From NCBI RefSeq assembly GCF_014638095.1, contig NZ_BMFH01000001.1, positions 1,249,227 to 1,313,226 on the forward strand: a stretch of DNA of 64,000 nt, written 5' to 3'. A program made the position numbers and the translations under genes. Numbering within the stretch: the first letter of the stretch is position 1; each line of letters begins with the position of its first letter. Shown piece after piece: positions 26,508 to 36,976 of this stretch. Below the pieces are notes generated by a model. It was not told the origin of the DNA. It did not search any database and saw nothing but the letters and a program-made list of their open reading frames with translations. Source of the stretch: Muriicola marianensis. GTDB taxonomy: Bacteria > Bacteroidota > Bacteroidia > Flavobacteriales > Flavobacteriaceae.

Positions 26508-27416
26508 TTAAGAAATGAATTTATCAGCTACGTATACCAGTTGCATAAGACTTATGTAGGAGACGCTGGCGAGCATGAGTTTCCTGGCAGAGGCATTGTC
26601 TCTTTTCTCGAAGAGCCTGAAGGCAAATCCGAGCATAGCCAGCCCCATCATCAGGATGACGATACCCCCCGCCAGGGAGAGTTGCAGGCGCCCGGTGATC
26701 CCAAAGTAGGGTATCACTGAGATGATGATCATCCAGACGGTGTACATGATGACCTGTACAGCTGTACCCTTGTCCTTTTTACCCGTGGGCAGCAAGCGGA
26801 AGCCGGCTTTCCTGTAGTCATCATCCAGCATCCAGGCCAGTGCCCAGAAATGGGGAAATTGCCAGAAGAACTGTATCATGAACAAGGTACCGGGTTCTAT
26901 GCCGAAATCATTCGTAGCCGCCACCCATCCCAGCATAAAGGGAATGGCCCCGGGGATCGCACCCACAAAAACTGCCAGAGGGGTAACGGTCTTCAGGGGA
27001 GTATATACACTGGTATAAAGAAAAATCGAAATGGCCCCGAACATGGCCGTCTTTGGATTCAGAAAATAGAGGATGATCACACCCAGGACGGTCATACTCA
27101 CGGCAATGGTCAGCGCGGTTCTTGTAGACATTCGCCCTGAAGGCACAGGCCGGTTCCTTGTTCTTGACATTAGGGCATCCAGGTCTTTTTCGATTACCTG
27201 ATTATACGCATTGGAAGCCCCGACCATGCAATATCCACCTACAGCCAGTAGTGCCACGGAGGTCCATTCGATCTCATACGCTCCCAAGAAATATCCGGCG
27301 ATCGAGGAAAAGACCACGCTCAAGGCCAGCCTTGCTTTGGTGATCTCCTTAAAGTCAGAAAAATTCAATATCCAGGAATATGAGGTTACCGTGCCTACTG
27401 CCGACTTCATCCACAT
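26508..27416 (-). CDS. ctaB: protoheme IX farnesyltransferase (heme O synthase)
   Basis: 302 residues, UbiA superfamily, with about eight membrane segments. The prenyl-diphosphate motif NQVIEKDLDALMSRTRNRP and the second aspartate motif WMLDDDYRKAGFRLLP are present. It makes heme O from heme b and farnesyl diphosphate, the first step towards the heme a of the oxidase. The start can be ATG 27416 or 27410; a strong promoter lies so close that the mRNA leader would be only about 8-14 nt. Confidence 0.96.
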   Translation of the reverse strand: MWMKSAVGTVTSYSWILNFSDFKEITKARLALSVVFSSIAGYFLGAYEIEWTSVALLAVGGYCMVGASNAYNQVIEKDLDALMSRTRNRPVPSGRMSTRTALTIAVSMTVLGVIILYFLNPKTAMFGAISIFLYTSVYTPLKTVTPLAVFVGAIPGAIPFMLGWVAATNDFGIEPGTLFMIQFFWQFPHFWALAWMLDDDYRKAGFRLLPTGKKDKGTAVQVIMYTVWMIIISVIPYFGITGRLQLSLAGGIVILMMGLAMLGFAFRLFEKRDNASARKLMLASVSYISLMQLVYVADKFIS

Positions 27417-27429
27417 TTTTATAAGGCTG

Positions 27430-27460
27430 CAAAGATACGGTCCGCAGTATATTTTTGCAA
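27430..27460 (-). promoter_or_regulatory. full Bacteroidetes promoter before ctaB
   Basis: On the minus strand TTG (27458-27460), 20 nt, TATCTTTG (27430-27437). Both elements and the spacing match the family consensus TTG-N20-TAnnTTTG. It should drive the ctaB-coxIII-coxIII-coxIV operon. Confidence 0.8.
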
Positions 27461-27603
27461 CGAAATGAAGGGCTTTATACTATCTTTAGGATTCAGCACA
27501 AATTCCTGCCGATCAAAGGCTTTATACCCCGTTTCATCAGGTGAACTCTCTGCAAATTTCAACTCTATTTACAGGGTGATAAACGTTTATGTAATAATCA
27601 AAA

Positions 27604-27627
27604 AAACCCCGACTATCGTCAGGGTTT
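27604..27627 (-). terminator. terminator after the TonB gene
   Basis: AAACCCCGAC (27604-27613) and GTCAGGGTTT (27618-27627) form a 10-bp stem with one G-U pair on the minus-strand RNA, followed by a T run. Confidence 0.88.
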
Positions 27628-27650
27628 TCTGAATTGAATATGCTTTTCTT

Positions 27651-28355
27651 TTACTGAAGCTTAAACACGATCGGGATACTGAAGGGTACCCTTACCGGTC
27701 TTCCCCTTTGCTTCCCTGGAGTCATCCTCGGAAGCTTTTCGATAATTCTCAGGGCTTCAGCCTCCAGGTTCTTGTCCGGACCTCTGTAGCGGATATTACC
27801 AATCGTTCCGTCTTTTTGGATAGTAAACATCACGTTCACCCTTCCCTGTACTCCCATCTCCTGGGCGATCTCGGGATAGCGGAAATTCTTGATGATATGC
27901 TTCTGCATCATTTCGTTAAAACAAGCCCTCTTGTCACTGGCTCCTTCACAGCCGGGGAACACAGGTACGTCTTCGATGACCGCAAAGGGCACATCCACAT
28001 CGATGTCATCCTCTTCAACAGCAACATCTTCTACCTCGATGATCTCTTCTTCCTGACTGGTCTCAGTAGACTCGATGATGGTCTCTTCCACTTCTTCCTC
28101 ATCTTCTACAACTTCGATCACTTCAGGTGCTGCAGGTGGCGGTGGTGGCGGTGGGGTTTTGATCTGTTCCGTCATAGGAACTTCCTCATCCAGCATGTCT
28201 TCCACGTTTAGGGAGATATCGTAGTCAGCTACCTTGTCATAGGTCTTCCATTCGAAGGCGATGAAGACCAAAAGCATAACTACAGCCAGCCCGAGGACAA
28301 AATAGAGTCCGCTGTTCTTTCTTAAATCGGCTTTTGGATTCTTTTTCAGTTCCAT
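27651..28355 (-). CDS. TonB-family energy transducer
   Basis: 234 residues. Membrane segment at about 17-34 (LYFVLGLAVVMLLVFIAF), a run of seven prolines near residue 67, a very acidic stretch (EVVEDEEEVEETIIE), then a TonB C-terminal domain (about 150-234) with VPVFPGCE and the YPEIAQEMGVQGRV motif. It carries proton-motive energy from ExbBD to outer-membrane receptors. Two cysteines in the periplasmic part (GCEGASDKRACF) are typical of Bacteroidetes TonB. No exbB or exbD gene is nearby. Confidence 0.93.
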   Translation of the reverse strand: MELKKNPKADLRKNSGLYFVLGLAVVMLLVFIAFEWKTYDKVADYDISLNVEDMLDEEVPMTEQIKTPPPPPPPAAPEVIEVVEDEEEVEETIIESTETSQEEEIIEVEDVAVEEDDIDVDVPFAVIEDVPVFPGCEGASDKRACFNEMMQKHIIKNFRYPEIAQEMGVQGRVNVMFTIQKDGTIGNIRYRGPDKNLEAEALRIIEKLPRMTPGKQRGRPVRVPFSIPIVFKLQ

Positions 28356-28414
28356 ATTTATTGATTTACAGGTTCGCTAATTTAACCATTAATTTATAAA
28401 AACCGTAATTTTTT

Positions 28415-28807
28415 TCAATTCGCTACGGCTCCTTTCCTATACACTACCCGGATTAGCAGTATTCCAATTATCGCCCCGACAGAATTCGCGAGGATATCCA
28501 GTAATTCGGCACTCCTGTAGGTCGTAAAGCTCCCTTGAAATACTTCAATAATTATACCATACCCTATGAGTCCGAATAAGAATTTCAGGAACAATTGTTT
28601 GTTTGCTTTTACCTTTTGTTTTGAGGAGAGCAAGAAAAGACCCCCCAGGACAGCGGCAATAAAGTAAAAGGTAAAGTGTACAATCTTATCGAAATATGGA
28701 ATTTCCAGATCCAAAGAGGTGTCATCGTCAAAGGATACGAGACTTAGGACAGTGATGAACACCATCCAGGTGATAAAGGCAATACCGAAGAGGTTCCGCT
28801 TAGGCAC
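28415..28807 (-). CDS. VanZ-family membrane protein
   Basis: 130 residues from a GTG at 28807 that overlaps the gcvH stop by 8 bp. Four membrane segments and the VanZ signature [19 protein letters not shown], with [17 protein letters not shown] at the end. The only later ATG (TWMVF) would remove the first membrane segment. VanZ-like proteins are membrane proteins of mostly unknown function, sometimes linked to glycopeptide resistance or to protein phosphorylation systems. Confidence 0.85.
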   Translation of the reverse strand: MPKRNLFGIAFITWMVFITVLSLVSFDDDTSLDLEIPYFDKIVHFTFYFIAAVLGGLFLLSSKQKVKANKQLFLKFLFGLIGYGIIIEVFQGSFTTYRSAELLDILANSVGAIIGILLIRVVYRKGAVAN

Positions 28808-29180
28808 CCACGAGTTCCTTATAATCCGAATCGCTCATTAAATCCTCGATCTCGGCTGCATCACTGAACTTGATCTTGATCATCCATCCTTCTCCGTATG
28901 GATCAGTATTTACCTTTTCAGGCTCGTCTTCAAGGGCTTCGTTAAAGGCGATGATCTCCCCGCTCAGAGGCAGAAAGAGATCAGACACTGTCTTTACGGC
29001 TTCCACCGTACCGAATACCTCTTCCTTATCGAGGGTCTCGTCCAGGGTCTCTACTTCCACATAAACGATATCGCCCAGCTCACCCTGTGCAAAATCTGTA
29101 ATGCCTACCGTTGCGGTATCCCCCTCAATCCGGACCCACTCGTGATCCTTGGTATACTTCAAATCGGATGGTATGTTCAT
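28800..29180 (-). CDS. gcvH: glycine cleavage system H protein
   Basis: 126 residues from ATG 29180, the normal length; an in-frame longer start would put the gene inside sprA. The lipoylated lysine is Lys63 in [14 protein letters not shown] protein shuttles the methylamine group between P, T and L proteins. The other glycine cleavage genes are not in the window, as often in this phylum, where gcvH lies beside sprA. A complete promoter lies just upstream within the 3' end of sprA. Confidence 0.97.
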   Translation of the reverse strand: MNIPSDLKYTKDHEWVRIEGDTATVGITDFAQGELGDIVYVEVETLDETLDKEEVFGTVEAVKTVSDLFLPLSGEIIAFNEALEDEPEKVNTDPYGEGWMIKIKFSDAAEIEDLMSDSDYKELVGA

Positions 29181-29203
29181 CTTCTGAAAATTAGTTGTGC
29201 AGG

Positions 29204-29234
29204 CAAATGTAACGGATTCTGTCTTGGTTTTCAA
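29204..29234 (-). promoter_or_regulatory. full Bacteroidetes promoter before gcvH
   Basis: On the minus strand TTG (29232-29234), 20 nt, TACATTTG (29204-29211), matching the consensus exactly; gcvH starts 23 nt later. Confidence 0.8.
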
Positions 29235-29247
29235 AAAACAAAACCCC

Positions 29248-32200
29248 TTAATTTCCGAAGTTGTAGCGCAGGGTAAAGCCCGTGTTGATCGTGGTCTGGG
29301 GAAAGGCTGTGGAGACCGCGAACTGGGAGAAGGAATGGTCGTAGAAGAAGAGGGCATTCAGGCTCTTGGTCAGGGCGTAATCTGCCGTGAATTTGATCGA
29401 TAATAAATTCTGCCCTGAGGTGATCTGGTTGTTGTCGAGGTCAAGGTTTCTGATGATAGTGATGTTGTCCCTAAGGCTCACATCTGCCTTAAGGTTAAGG
29501 TCCCCTTTAAGCCTCTGTTTTTCTCCGCCGATGTTGGTCACAAAAGTGACGTCCTTGAACCGGTATCCGAGTCCCACCGTGTATTCCTTCCCGTTGATCT
29601 CCGTGAGCAGGTTGTTGTCAAAGCTCAAAGACAGGGCCCTGTCTGCCCTGACTTCTGCCACTACACTCAGGGAATTTTTCATTTCGAAGTCGACTCGCAT
29701 CAGGGGATTAAACTGGTCTGTCAGGACCACATTATTGATGATGTTCGTGGGAAGGAGATCCTGAGTCTCCGGATCTATTGTCCCGTTCTGCCGTTCGAGG
29801 TTGGTCTGGAAGCTATTAATACTGTAGGCAGCCCTGTACCCATGACTGAGGGAAAAACGCTTGAACTTGCTCTTAAACCATTTGTTGCGCATGAGCCCTG
29901 TGTATTTGATATTCCAGTTGGGGATGGGGATCTCCCTGAATGCATCCAGGTTCACCCTGTTCACATCCTGACCCGTATAGGCCGCAAAAAATGCAGGCAG
30001 GAGTACGTCTTGGCTTGTTTTCCCATAACGGAGTGGGAACCCATCGGCGTCCAGGCCTTCATCGGCCCCGCCCCGGTCTGAAAGAATACGATTGGCGATG
30101 ACGATCCTGTTCTCCTTAAAGGTCTCGAAATTTTCTGAGGTAAATTCATCGCTCTTGGAGAAGAACGTACCGAGCATCATGGTGGAGATACTAAAATTCC
30201 CAAAGGTATTCGGGGTCTGTACGATGTACTCCCCGTCCTGCACCTTAAAATTCTCCTGCAGGCTGCTAGAGAACTGCCTGTCTGCTACCAGGTCAATAGT
30301 GAGGTCCTGAACAGGCTGGGCAGTAGCGGTTACGTTTAATTGCTTGTTGGTCCTTTTGATGAATTGCTGATTGAATTCCGGGAAGACCGTTAACCAGCCG
30401 TTCCTGGCAGCTTCGAAACGTACATCGGCCTGGCTGCCGAATACAAATCCAAGGGAAGGTCTCGTCGTTCCAATAAACCCGATGGATTGGGTATATCCCG
30501 GCAGGACCTGCCCGTTGTTTTCGTTGTAGTTGATGTTCAGCCTCTTGACCATGGTAAGCACATCTACCGCTGTATTCCAAAGTCCGCTCGTCTTCTTGGG
30601 TGCGGCCGCTGCCTGGGCACCGGTGGGCAGGTTGCCTGCCTTATCTCTCCTTACAGTTGTCGCCGACACCTTTCCGGTTTCTTTCTTGAGTCCGATCTTG
30701 TCGTAAAACCGCTGCATGTTCAGGGTGGCGGTCAGGTTATGCGTATTGGCATTCTGAACGGTATTGATATCCTCTCCGGTCACTTCCCGAATGGCATCTC
30801 CCCCCCTCTGCCAGTCGAAGTTACTGGTATAGGTGTACTGTGCATTGATAAAATCGAGGATGGGTACCTTGTTGAGGGGCAGCTCGTAGTTCAGCTGCAT
30901 CTGTTGTGCATGGCGGTTGGGTTCCCCTATGTCAAAGAAACCATCCCAGATGTTGAGTTGCTGATCGATCAGGGAGTTAGGATTCCCTTCTTCTTCGAAA
31001 TAATTCCTCACGATGTTATTATTGGAGGCTGTGAGGTTGAGTCGAAGCGATCTCGTAATGCTGTAATTGAGTGCGTATTGCCAGTTAAACAGATAATTCC
31101 GCTGCTGCAGAAGGGGCAGTTCGAGCCTTTCAACCCCGGGTTCCAGTACGTCCCTGAATCGCTGCTGGTTGAACTGACGGTTGATGTCTGACTGGAGGGA
31201 GATACTCGTCGGCAGCAAGTTGAAGTTGAGGTCCTTCAGCCATTTCCAGTAATTCCCCCTGAAGAGTGAGTCGTTTTTGGCGAAGGGAGCCACGTTGGCC
31301 GGCCTGAAATTGTGGTTGTAGACAAAGCCTGCCCTCACATTCTGATCCCTGAGGCTGGCAACCTCAAAATCGCGATGCTCGGTTTCATTGTAGGAGTAGT
31401 TAAAGGTAAAATTCTCCACATCAAAGAAATTCGCCTCGGCTTCTTCCCCACGGTTCTTTCTGACGCCGATAAAGTTGATACTAGTGCGTTTGGTATAATC
31501 TTCGGCCTGCTCCCTTATCTCTTCGGCTTCCTGAGCAGTATTGGCTGCGGCAATCCTGTCTTCCAGCTTGAGATCGTCATAAACCGGGTCGAATTCAGGG
31601 GTGATCAATTGCTCGGAAATACCGTAGTTAAATGGAATCTGCAGATTCCAATTCCTCGGGAGGAGCTGACCCAGCTCTACGTTTGTCACCACGTCATAGG
31701 AGATCGCATCTTCCCTGGCCCTTTCATTAGGCATCTGGTCTATGGCTCCAAAGCCAGACGTACTCTTGCTTCCCGTAGCGGAAACATTGGCAAAATCGGC
31801 TATATTTCCATCAAAGGCCGCGATAGCTGCCCATCCGCCTTGGTTGTCAAGTCCGGCCAGACGGAGTTCGTTGAACCACACTTCTCCCCGTGCGGGGACA
31901 TTGTCTATGTTCTTAACACCCACCATCATGCTGCGTATGCTTCCGAGGGAAGGGTTACCCCTGATCCCGATCCGGATCTGTCCCGGGGTCCTCGGTGCGA
32001 ATTCTGTCACGGGGACTACGGTCCCACCGATGATCTCGTAATAGCTTATATCTCCGAGAGTCTGATCGGCAATGCCCTGGGATTTTACCTTTTTCAGATC
32101 GTCCAGGGCAATGTCCAGCTCGTTGATGGCGGGCCAGATATCTTCAGCCTGGGAAGCACCAAAAGATGTGAATTGGAGGGGAACCTCTATCTGGTAAAAG

Positions 32201-35200
32201 TTCTCAGAAAAATCAGTTCCTATCCTCAAGAAGCCCACCAGGGGAACATCGTCATCGAGGTAGTCCGAATCCAGGATCTTTTCGGCGTGCATGAACATTT
32301 TCAGGCGCTCATATTGCCTCAGGTCCATATTCACGTTCTTGAACACCCCTCTTGAATCCTCGGGCTCCAGGTTTTCCAGCAGGAAGGAAAGCGACTGCTC
32401 ATTCTGGCGGATGATGGTATTGTTGTTGTTCAACTGTTCCCTGAAGACTCCCGGGGGCAGTACATAGGGGATAGGTATACGGGAATTGTTCTCTTCGATG
32501 TTGACTGTATTCACATCCACCAGCGTTCCATCGTCCGAGGGGTCGTCCCCGTTAGATTGCAGACTTTTCAGATAATTTCTCCAATCACCCCTGACCAGGT
32601 CGAGAGTGGCAAATCGAAGGACCACATCATCGGTAAAGCCCGTGAGGTACATCCGCATAAAGCTGATGGACCTGAAATCAGAGATCCCGCCAACTGCATT
32701 TGTAAAATCACTCAGGGGGATCTTGTACTGTATCCAGCGCCGGTTCAGTTGCGAGCCATTGGGCAGGTTGGGGGTAATGCCCTCCTTGATGTCAGTAACA
32801 TAGGGATCATTCACTGTTGTGTTGGGCCTTATCTGAATTCGGTACTCGTAATAGCTGTTAATGGTATTCATAGTCAGGTCGCGGTCTATATCCTCCACGT
32901 CCGGTAGGGTTGTAGAACCCCGGTTCGTATTGCTTACTGCAACCGGTGAATTGCCATCAGGGTTATTGAAGTCGAAATAGCGCTCAAGGATGCCCCCTTC
33001 CCTGTTGAGGTAGTACTGGTAGTTGTCGAGGGCAGGGTCTTCGGGCGGACCGTTATATCCCTGTGTAGCTTCCTGGCTGTCATCCAGACCGTCAAAACCG
33101 AGGTCCTGCAAGGTCCTGTTGGTCTCGTCTGCATCGAAGGCATAGACCAGGGACTGGGTGGCAGGGACCCTACCCCAGATGGTACTGGTGGTCAGGTCAT
33201 TGCTGTTCACCCCGGGCAGGCCATTCTCGTATTGCTTGCGCCCGTCGGCGAGGATATCTTCCGAAATGTTCCCCAGGTTGATAACCAGTTCCCCCGGGCC
33301 GGTAGCTATACCGTCCACATAGGGATCCATCACCCAGAACTGTACGAATTCCACATTCGACTGTTCAAAATTGGTACTGCTGAGGGAGCGCATGATCCCC
33401 GCCCACTTTTCTGTGGGTTGCTCCCCGGCAAAATTGGGGTTGGCATTGTAGGGACCCTTTTGGTTGGGGTAATAGGCGATATCCAGCGTATTCTGTACAG
33501 TGGTCTGCCCCTGTGCGATGTCGATCTGGGGGAAGACCTCATCAATAAACACCCTCCGGGTCTCATTGGTAGAGAGGTCGTTGTCCGAGATTCCCGGGGG
33601 TCTCTGGTTGGTAAAGAATATAGGGTCTATGGTGTACCAGGCCATTTTTGCCCTTTCATATCCGGTTTCCAGGCCCGTTTCCCCTTCATCTAAAAATTCA
33701 AGTGGCGTACTCGCCAGGGTCCAGCCCAGGGAAGCCCGTATATCGATCAGCGCCTGCGCCCCTTCAAAATCATCCAGATAGGTGGTCGTTTCTCCACGGA
33801 AATCTGCATTCTTTGGCGAATTCGGGATGAGATAAGCCACCTCGCTCCTCAGGGAGATGTTCGAGGGTACATCTGTGTCGATATTCGGCAATTTATTGAC
33901 CAGGCGGGTCAGGAAGGGAACTTCGGTTGAGAAATTTCCATTAAGGCCAAAGATGGTATTGTTAACAGGCTCTATCCCGAAATTGGATTTTTGGGTGAGG
34001 GGTCGCTCATTCAGGTTAAGCAGGGTCCCTCCCAAAACGAACTTCTCATTGAACTGGTGCTCTATGTTCACCCCGGTGAATCGGCGGGTCTGCTGGCCAA
34101 ACACCGCATTGTTCTCCACCGAGATGTTGATGGGCGTATCGGAATTCTGCAGGCTCGGATCGAGGATCTGTACCGTTCCTGCCTGGTAGTTGACCGTATA
34201 ATCAATTCCTTCCTGCAATTGCCTTCCCCCGGCCGTGACGCGCACAGAACCCCTGGGTACGTTAAAAGCCCCGATGGGAATTCCGTTGCTGCCTTCCGAT
34301 TTATATCGTCCCTTGAGCCGGAACCGGTTCTTTTCCGCATCCTGTAGGGAGGCTGCCTTCGTATTGGCGTACATATTCCGGAATACATATTTCTGTTGAT
34401 TTACATTGTATCCCTGGTCATTATCGACATCATAGGTTCCACCCCCTAACAGGTTAAACAAGTACTCCCCGAAAGGCTCTACCTTGGTAAAGATGATCTG
34501 CCCTCCCTGGGTGTTGACCGTGATCCCGGGGACGAAGTCGAAGAATCCATCTCCTCCGGGTTGCACATCCCGATACACATTCAGGCGATCCAGGTTGAAG
34601 ACATCCAGCAGGATTCGGTCTTCCAGGGGTTTGGGCACATCGGGCCAGCCCGCGTTGGGGTCAACAGGCGTGATATAGTTCCTGGGCGTGGGATCTGAGT
34701 AAAGGATATTCAGCTTAAAATCCTCCTCGCTCAACTGAAAAGCCCCTGTGGCGTATATGTTTTTCATCATGAGGTCCCAGATAGGATCGCCCACATTGGT
34801 GATATTGCTCTTGAGCAACTTCAGGACCAGGGTATTGTTGGTGATCTCCGGGGTCACTCCTCCGGCTACGGTAGTCGCGTCGAGGCCCCCGTTGGCAAAT
34901 TCACCCACCTGGTAGACCTCTCCGTTGAAGGTGTACTGGAAAGCCACGGCCAATACCTCATCATTGCTGAGGCGCTGGTTGAGGGAAATGTACCCCAGCT
35001 GGGAATTGAACTGGTAATCCCGGGTGGGTTCCAGCTTACGGGCATTTTCAAGGATGGCGTAATCAAACCCCTGGTTGATCTGGTAGCCGGTAGAAATATT
35101 AAATCCGTTATCTACGGTCGCGATATCCCGGATATCCTCCGTCAGGACTCCTCCGCTCCCGATTAAAGCCGGGTCAAAATCGTTTGCCCCGTTCCTGGGA

Positions 35201-36357
35201 AGTTCCGGATTGGTGCCCGAGACATTAAAGAATCCGGCGGGTTCGCCATTGAGCCTGCCGATCCTGGTCTTCTCATCCAGGGCCTCTCCAAGGTCCTGCA
35301 GAGCCACAACATTCCGGACATTAAGGGTTTGCTGGCTGCGGTTGGTCACCCATACCTCGAGCCGGGTGATTTGCACCTGGCTGCGGATAAAAGGATAGTT
35401 GGCCAGGGCCTGATCATACTGGTCCCTGAAGTACTGGGCTAGGAAGAAGTGGCGATCCTCATCATAGTCGAGGGCGGTGAGTTCAAATTCGTTTACGGTT
35501 CCTCCCCCCTGCGCCACTACAGTATTGTTCTGCGAACGCTGCTCGGAAAAGACCGCGGTAACCGTGGTCTTACCGAACTGCAACTGGGTTTTCACCCCGA
35601 ACAGGCTTTGGGCGCCTGTGATCAGGGAACTGTTCAGGGGCATGTTGACATTTCCCACTTCGATCTTTTGGATGATATCATCCTCAGTCGGGGTGTAATC
35701 CAGTTTTACAAGGTTTTGAAAGTCGAAGGTAGCCTCCGTATCGTAATTAGCTGTAACCTGCAGGCGCTCCCCTACCTTCCCGAGCATGCTCAGGCTGATA
35801 CGCTGGTCGAAATCGAAGGAAAGGTTGGTCCTGTTCCTGGGAGAGAGGGCCGGGTTGTCATTCTTTTGCCAGATCACCCCGAGGTCCATGGCTACAGAAC
35901 CCTGAGGTATCACTTCGATGGTATTTCCCCCGAAGACGGACTCAAAGAAATTGCTGTTGACATAGAAATTCGGAAGTAGGTTTCTCCTGGCTTCCTCGCT
36001 ACCTTCTTTTTTCCCGGAATAGGCATCGATCTTGTCCTTGAAATAGCTTTTCATATTCTCCTTTCGCACCAGGGCCAGGTACTGGGCAGGAGTCAGGATC
36101 ACAGGATATCCGATATCGTAATCGCCGATGGTCTCGGTGTAGATATAGCGATCTAACTGGGGGTCGTACGTATATTTGGAAACAATGCTCTTGGGGTTGG
36201 GCATCTTTATTTTCCCAAGGGCTATTCCGGTCTGGACTGAATCGGCAGCCGGTTCATCGGTTTCCTGGGACGTGGCAGTTCCGGTCCAAAGGAAAATGAA
36301 GAATAGGAAAAAAAGCTTAAATGAAAATTTAAGAAAAGTCTTTGCCCCTGTTTTCAA
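29248..36357 (-). CDS. sprA: SprA, type IX secretion translocon
   Basis: 2369 residues, the expected giant size. Signal peptide ([17 protein letters not shown]), repeated SprA_N sections, a region rich in YxxTG-type strands and a C terminus typical of an outer-membrane barrel ([11 protein letters not shown]). SprA forms the outer-membrane channel through which type IX cargo, including gliding adhesins, leaves the periplasm. The start is a TTG at 36357; I find no in-frame ATG or GTG between there and the preceding stop, so a rare start is very likely real. It lies 5 nt after the ruvA stop, an order also known from other flavobacteria. Confidence 0.96.
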   Translation of the reverse strand: MKTGAKTFLKFSFKLFFLFFIFLWTGTATSQETDEPAADSVQTGIALGKIKMPNPKSIVSKYTYDPQLDRYIYTETIGDYDIGYPVILTPAQYLALVRKENMKSYFKDKIDAYSGKKEGSEEARRNLLPNFYVNSNFFESVFGGNTIEVIPQGSVAMDLGVIWQKNDNPALSPRNRTNLSFDFDQRISLSMLGKVGERLQVTANYDTEATFDFQNLVKLDYTPTEDDIIQKIEVGNVNMPLNSSLITGAQSLFGVKTQLQFGKTTVTAVFSEQRSQNNTVVAQGGGTVNEFELTALDYDEDRHFFLAQYFRDQYDQALANYPFIRSQVQITRLEVWVTNRSQQTLNVRNVVALQDLGEALDEKTRIGRLNGEPAGFFNVSGTNPELPRNGANDFDPALIGSGGVLTEDIRDIATVDNGFNISTGYQINQGFDYAILENARKLEPTRDYQFNSQLGYISLNQRLSNDEVLAVAFQYTFNGEVYQVGEFANGGLDATTVAGGVTPEITNNTLVLKLLKSNITNVGDPIWDLMMKNIYATGAFQLSEEDFKLNILYSDPTPRNYITPVDPNAGWPDVPKPLEDRILLDVFNLDRLNVYRDVQPGGDGFFDFVPGITVNTQGGQIIFTKVEPFGEYLFNLLGGGTYDVDNDQGYNVNQQKYVFRNMYANTKAASLQDAEKNRFRLKGRYKSEGSNGIPIGAFNVPRGSVRVTAGGRQLQEGIDYTVNYQAGTVQILDPSLQNSDTPINISVENNAVFGQQTRRFTGVNIEHQFNEKFVLGGTLLNLNERPLTQKSNFGIEPVNNTIFGLNGNFSTEVPFLTRLVNKLPNIDTDVPSNISLRSEVAYLIPNSPKNADFRGETTTYLDDFEGAQALIDIRASLGWTLASTPLEFLDEGETGLETGYERAKMAWYTIDPIFFTNQRPPGISDNDLSTNETRRVFIDEVFPQIDIAQGQTTVQNTLDIAYYPNQKGPYNANPNFAGEQPTEKWAGIMRSLSSTNFEQSNVEFVQFWVMDPYVDGIATGPGELVINLGNISEDILADGRKQYENGLPGVNSNDLTTSTIWGRVPATQSLVYAFDADETNRTLQDLGFDGLDDSQEATQGYNGPPEDPALDNYQYYLNREGGILERYFDFNNPDGNSPVAVSNTNRGSTTLPDVEDIDRDLTMNTINSYYEYRIQIRPNTTVNDPYVTDIKEGITPNLPNGSQLNRRWIQYKIPLSDFTNAVGGISDFRSISFMRMYLTGFTDDVVLRFATLDLVRGDWRNYLKSLQSNGDDPSDDGTLVDVNTVNIEENNSRIPIPYVLPPGVFREQLNNNNTIIRQNEQSLSFLLENLEPEDSRGVFKNVNMDLRQYERLKMFMHAEKILDSDYLDDDVPLVGFLRIGTDFSENFYQIEVPLQFTSFGASQAEDIWPAINELDIALDDLKKVKSQGIADQTLGDISYYEIIGGTVVPVTEFAPRTPGQIRIGIRGNPSLGSIRSMMVGVKNIDNVPARGEVWFNELRLAGLDNQGGWAAIAAFDGNIADFANVSATGSKSTSGFGAIDQMPNERAREDAISYDVVTNVELGQLLPRNWNLQIPFNYGISEQLITPEFDPVYDDLKLEDRIAAANTAQEAEEIREQAEDYTKRTSINFIGVRKNRGEEAEANFFDVENFTFNYSYNETEHRDFEVASLRDQNVRAGFVYNHNFRPANVAPFAKNDSLFRGNYWKWLKDLNFNLLPTSISLQSDINRQFNQQRFRDVLEPGVERLELPLLQQRNYLFNWQYALNYSITRSLRLNLTASNNNIVRNYFEEEGNPNSLIDQQLNIWDGFFDIGEPNRHAQQMQLNYELPLNKVPILDFINAQYTYTSNFDWQRGGDAIREVTGEDINTVQNANTHNLTATLNMQRFYDKIGLKKETGKVSATTVRRDKAGNLPTGAQAAAAPKKTSGLWNTAVDVLTMVKRLNINYNENNGQVLPGYTQSIGFIGTTRPSLGFVFGSQADVRFEAARNGWLTVFPEFNQQFIKRTNKQLNVTATAQPVQDLTIDLVADRQFSSSLQENFKVQDGEYIVQTPNTFGNFSISTMMLGTFFSKSDEFTSENFETFKENRIVIANRILSDRGGADEGLDADGFPLRYGKTSQDVLLPAFFAAYTGQDVNRVNLDAFREIPIPNWNIKYTGLMRNKWFKSKFKRFSLSHGYRAAYSINSFQTNLERQNGTIDPETQDLLPTNIINNVVLTDQFNPLMRVDFEMKNSLSVVAEVRADRALSLSFDNNLLTEINGKEYTVGLGYRFKDVTFVTNIGGEKQRLKGDLNLKADVSLRDNITIIRNLDLDNNQITSGQNLLSIKFTADYALTKSLNALFFYDHSFSQFAVSTAFPQTTINTGFTLRYNFGN

Positions 36358-36362
36358 ACTTT

Positions 36363-36944
36363 TTACAAATTTTTCAGCGCATGTTTGATAATGTTCTCTA
36401 CGCTAAGCGAAGCATCCTGACTGATCACTTTGTCCACCGCCTTTTCGGCCTGCTTTCTCGGAAAGCCAAGAACCTCTAAAGCAGATAACGCTTCATCTTT
36501 CTTTGTATTGTTTGAATTTGAGTAAACTTCGTCCTGATCGTGAATTTTTAAAATCTTGTCCTTGAGGTCCAGGATCACCCGCTGGGCGGTCTTTGCACCT
36601 ATCCCCTTGATTCCCTGGATCACAGGTACATTTGCCTGGGCTATGGCGTCCATGATCTGGTGTGGATCCATAGAGGAAAGCATGGTTCTCGCAATACTGG
36701 TTCCTATTCCCGAAACCGATATCAGCAAACGGAACAACTCCCGTTCGGATGCTTCCATAAACCCGAAAAGAGTATGGGAGTCCTCCTTTACCTGCAGATG
36801 TGTGAGCAGGCGGATGTTCTCACCCTCGGGCAACTGTGAGAAGGTATTCAGGGATATATTCACAAAATATCCAATGCCCTGACAGTCGATGACCACGTGT
36901 GTGGGGTGTTTTTCAACGAGTCGTCCCTGAAGGTGTGTAATCAT
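36363..36944 (-). CDS. ruvA: Holliday junction branch migration protein RuvA
   Basis: 193 residues with the OB domain (MITHLQGRLVEKHPTHVVID), two helix-hairpin-helix motifs (LISVSGIGTSIARTML and GIKGIGAKTAQRVIL) and the C-terminal domain that contacts RuvB (SALEVLGFPRKQAEKAV). It binds four-way junctions and drives branch migration with RuvB, whose gene is about 8 kb away. Sits between a malic enzyme and sprA in one transcription direction. Confidence 0.97.
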   Translation of the reverse strand: MITHLQGRLVEKHPTHVVIDCQGIGYFVNISLNTFSQLPEGENIRLLTHLQVKEDSHTLFGFMEASERELFRLLISVSGIGTSIARTMLSSMDPHQIMDAIAQANVPVIQGIKGIGAKTAQRVILDLKDKILKIHDQDEVYSNSNNTKKDEALSALEVLGFPRKQAEKAVDKVISQDASLSVENIIKHALKNL

Positions 36945-36976
36945 AGGTCAATCCTTAAGGCAGACAGGTAACGGTC

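Noticed and set aside
27465-27632. 55-codon open frame after a plus-strand TAnnTTTG match
   Set aside because: It runs through the TonB terminator and has no recognisable features; the plus-strand box probably arises because the ctaB promoter region is A/T-rich.
29181-29357. longer N terminus for gcvH
   Set aside because: Ser/Pro-rich sequence opposite no conserved domain and inside sprA; the promoter lies downstream of it.
31312-32355. 347-codon open frame on the plus strand
   Set aside because: Fully opposite to sprA, with no family resemblance; a shadow of a long gene.
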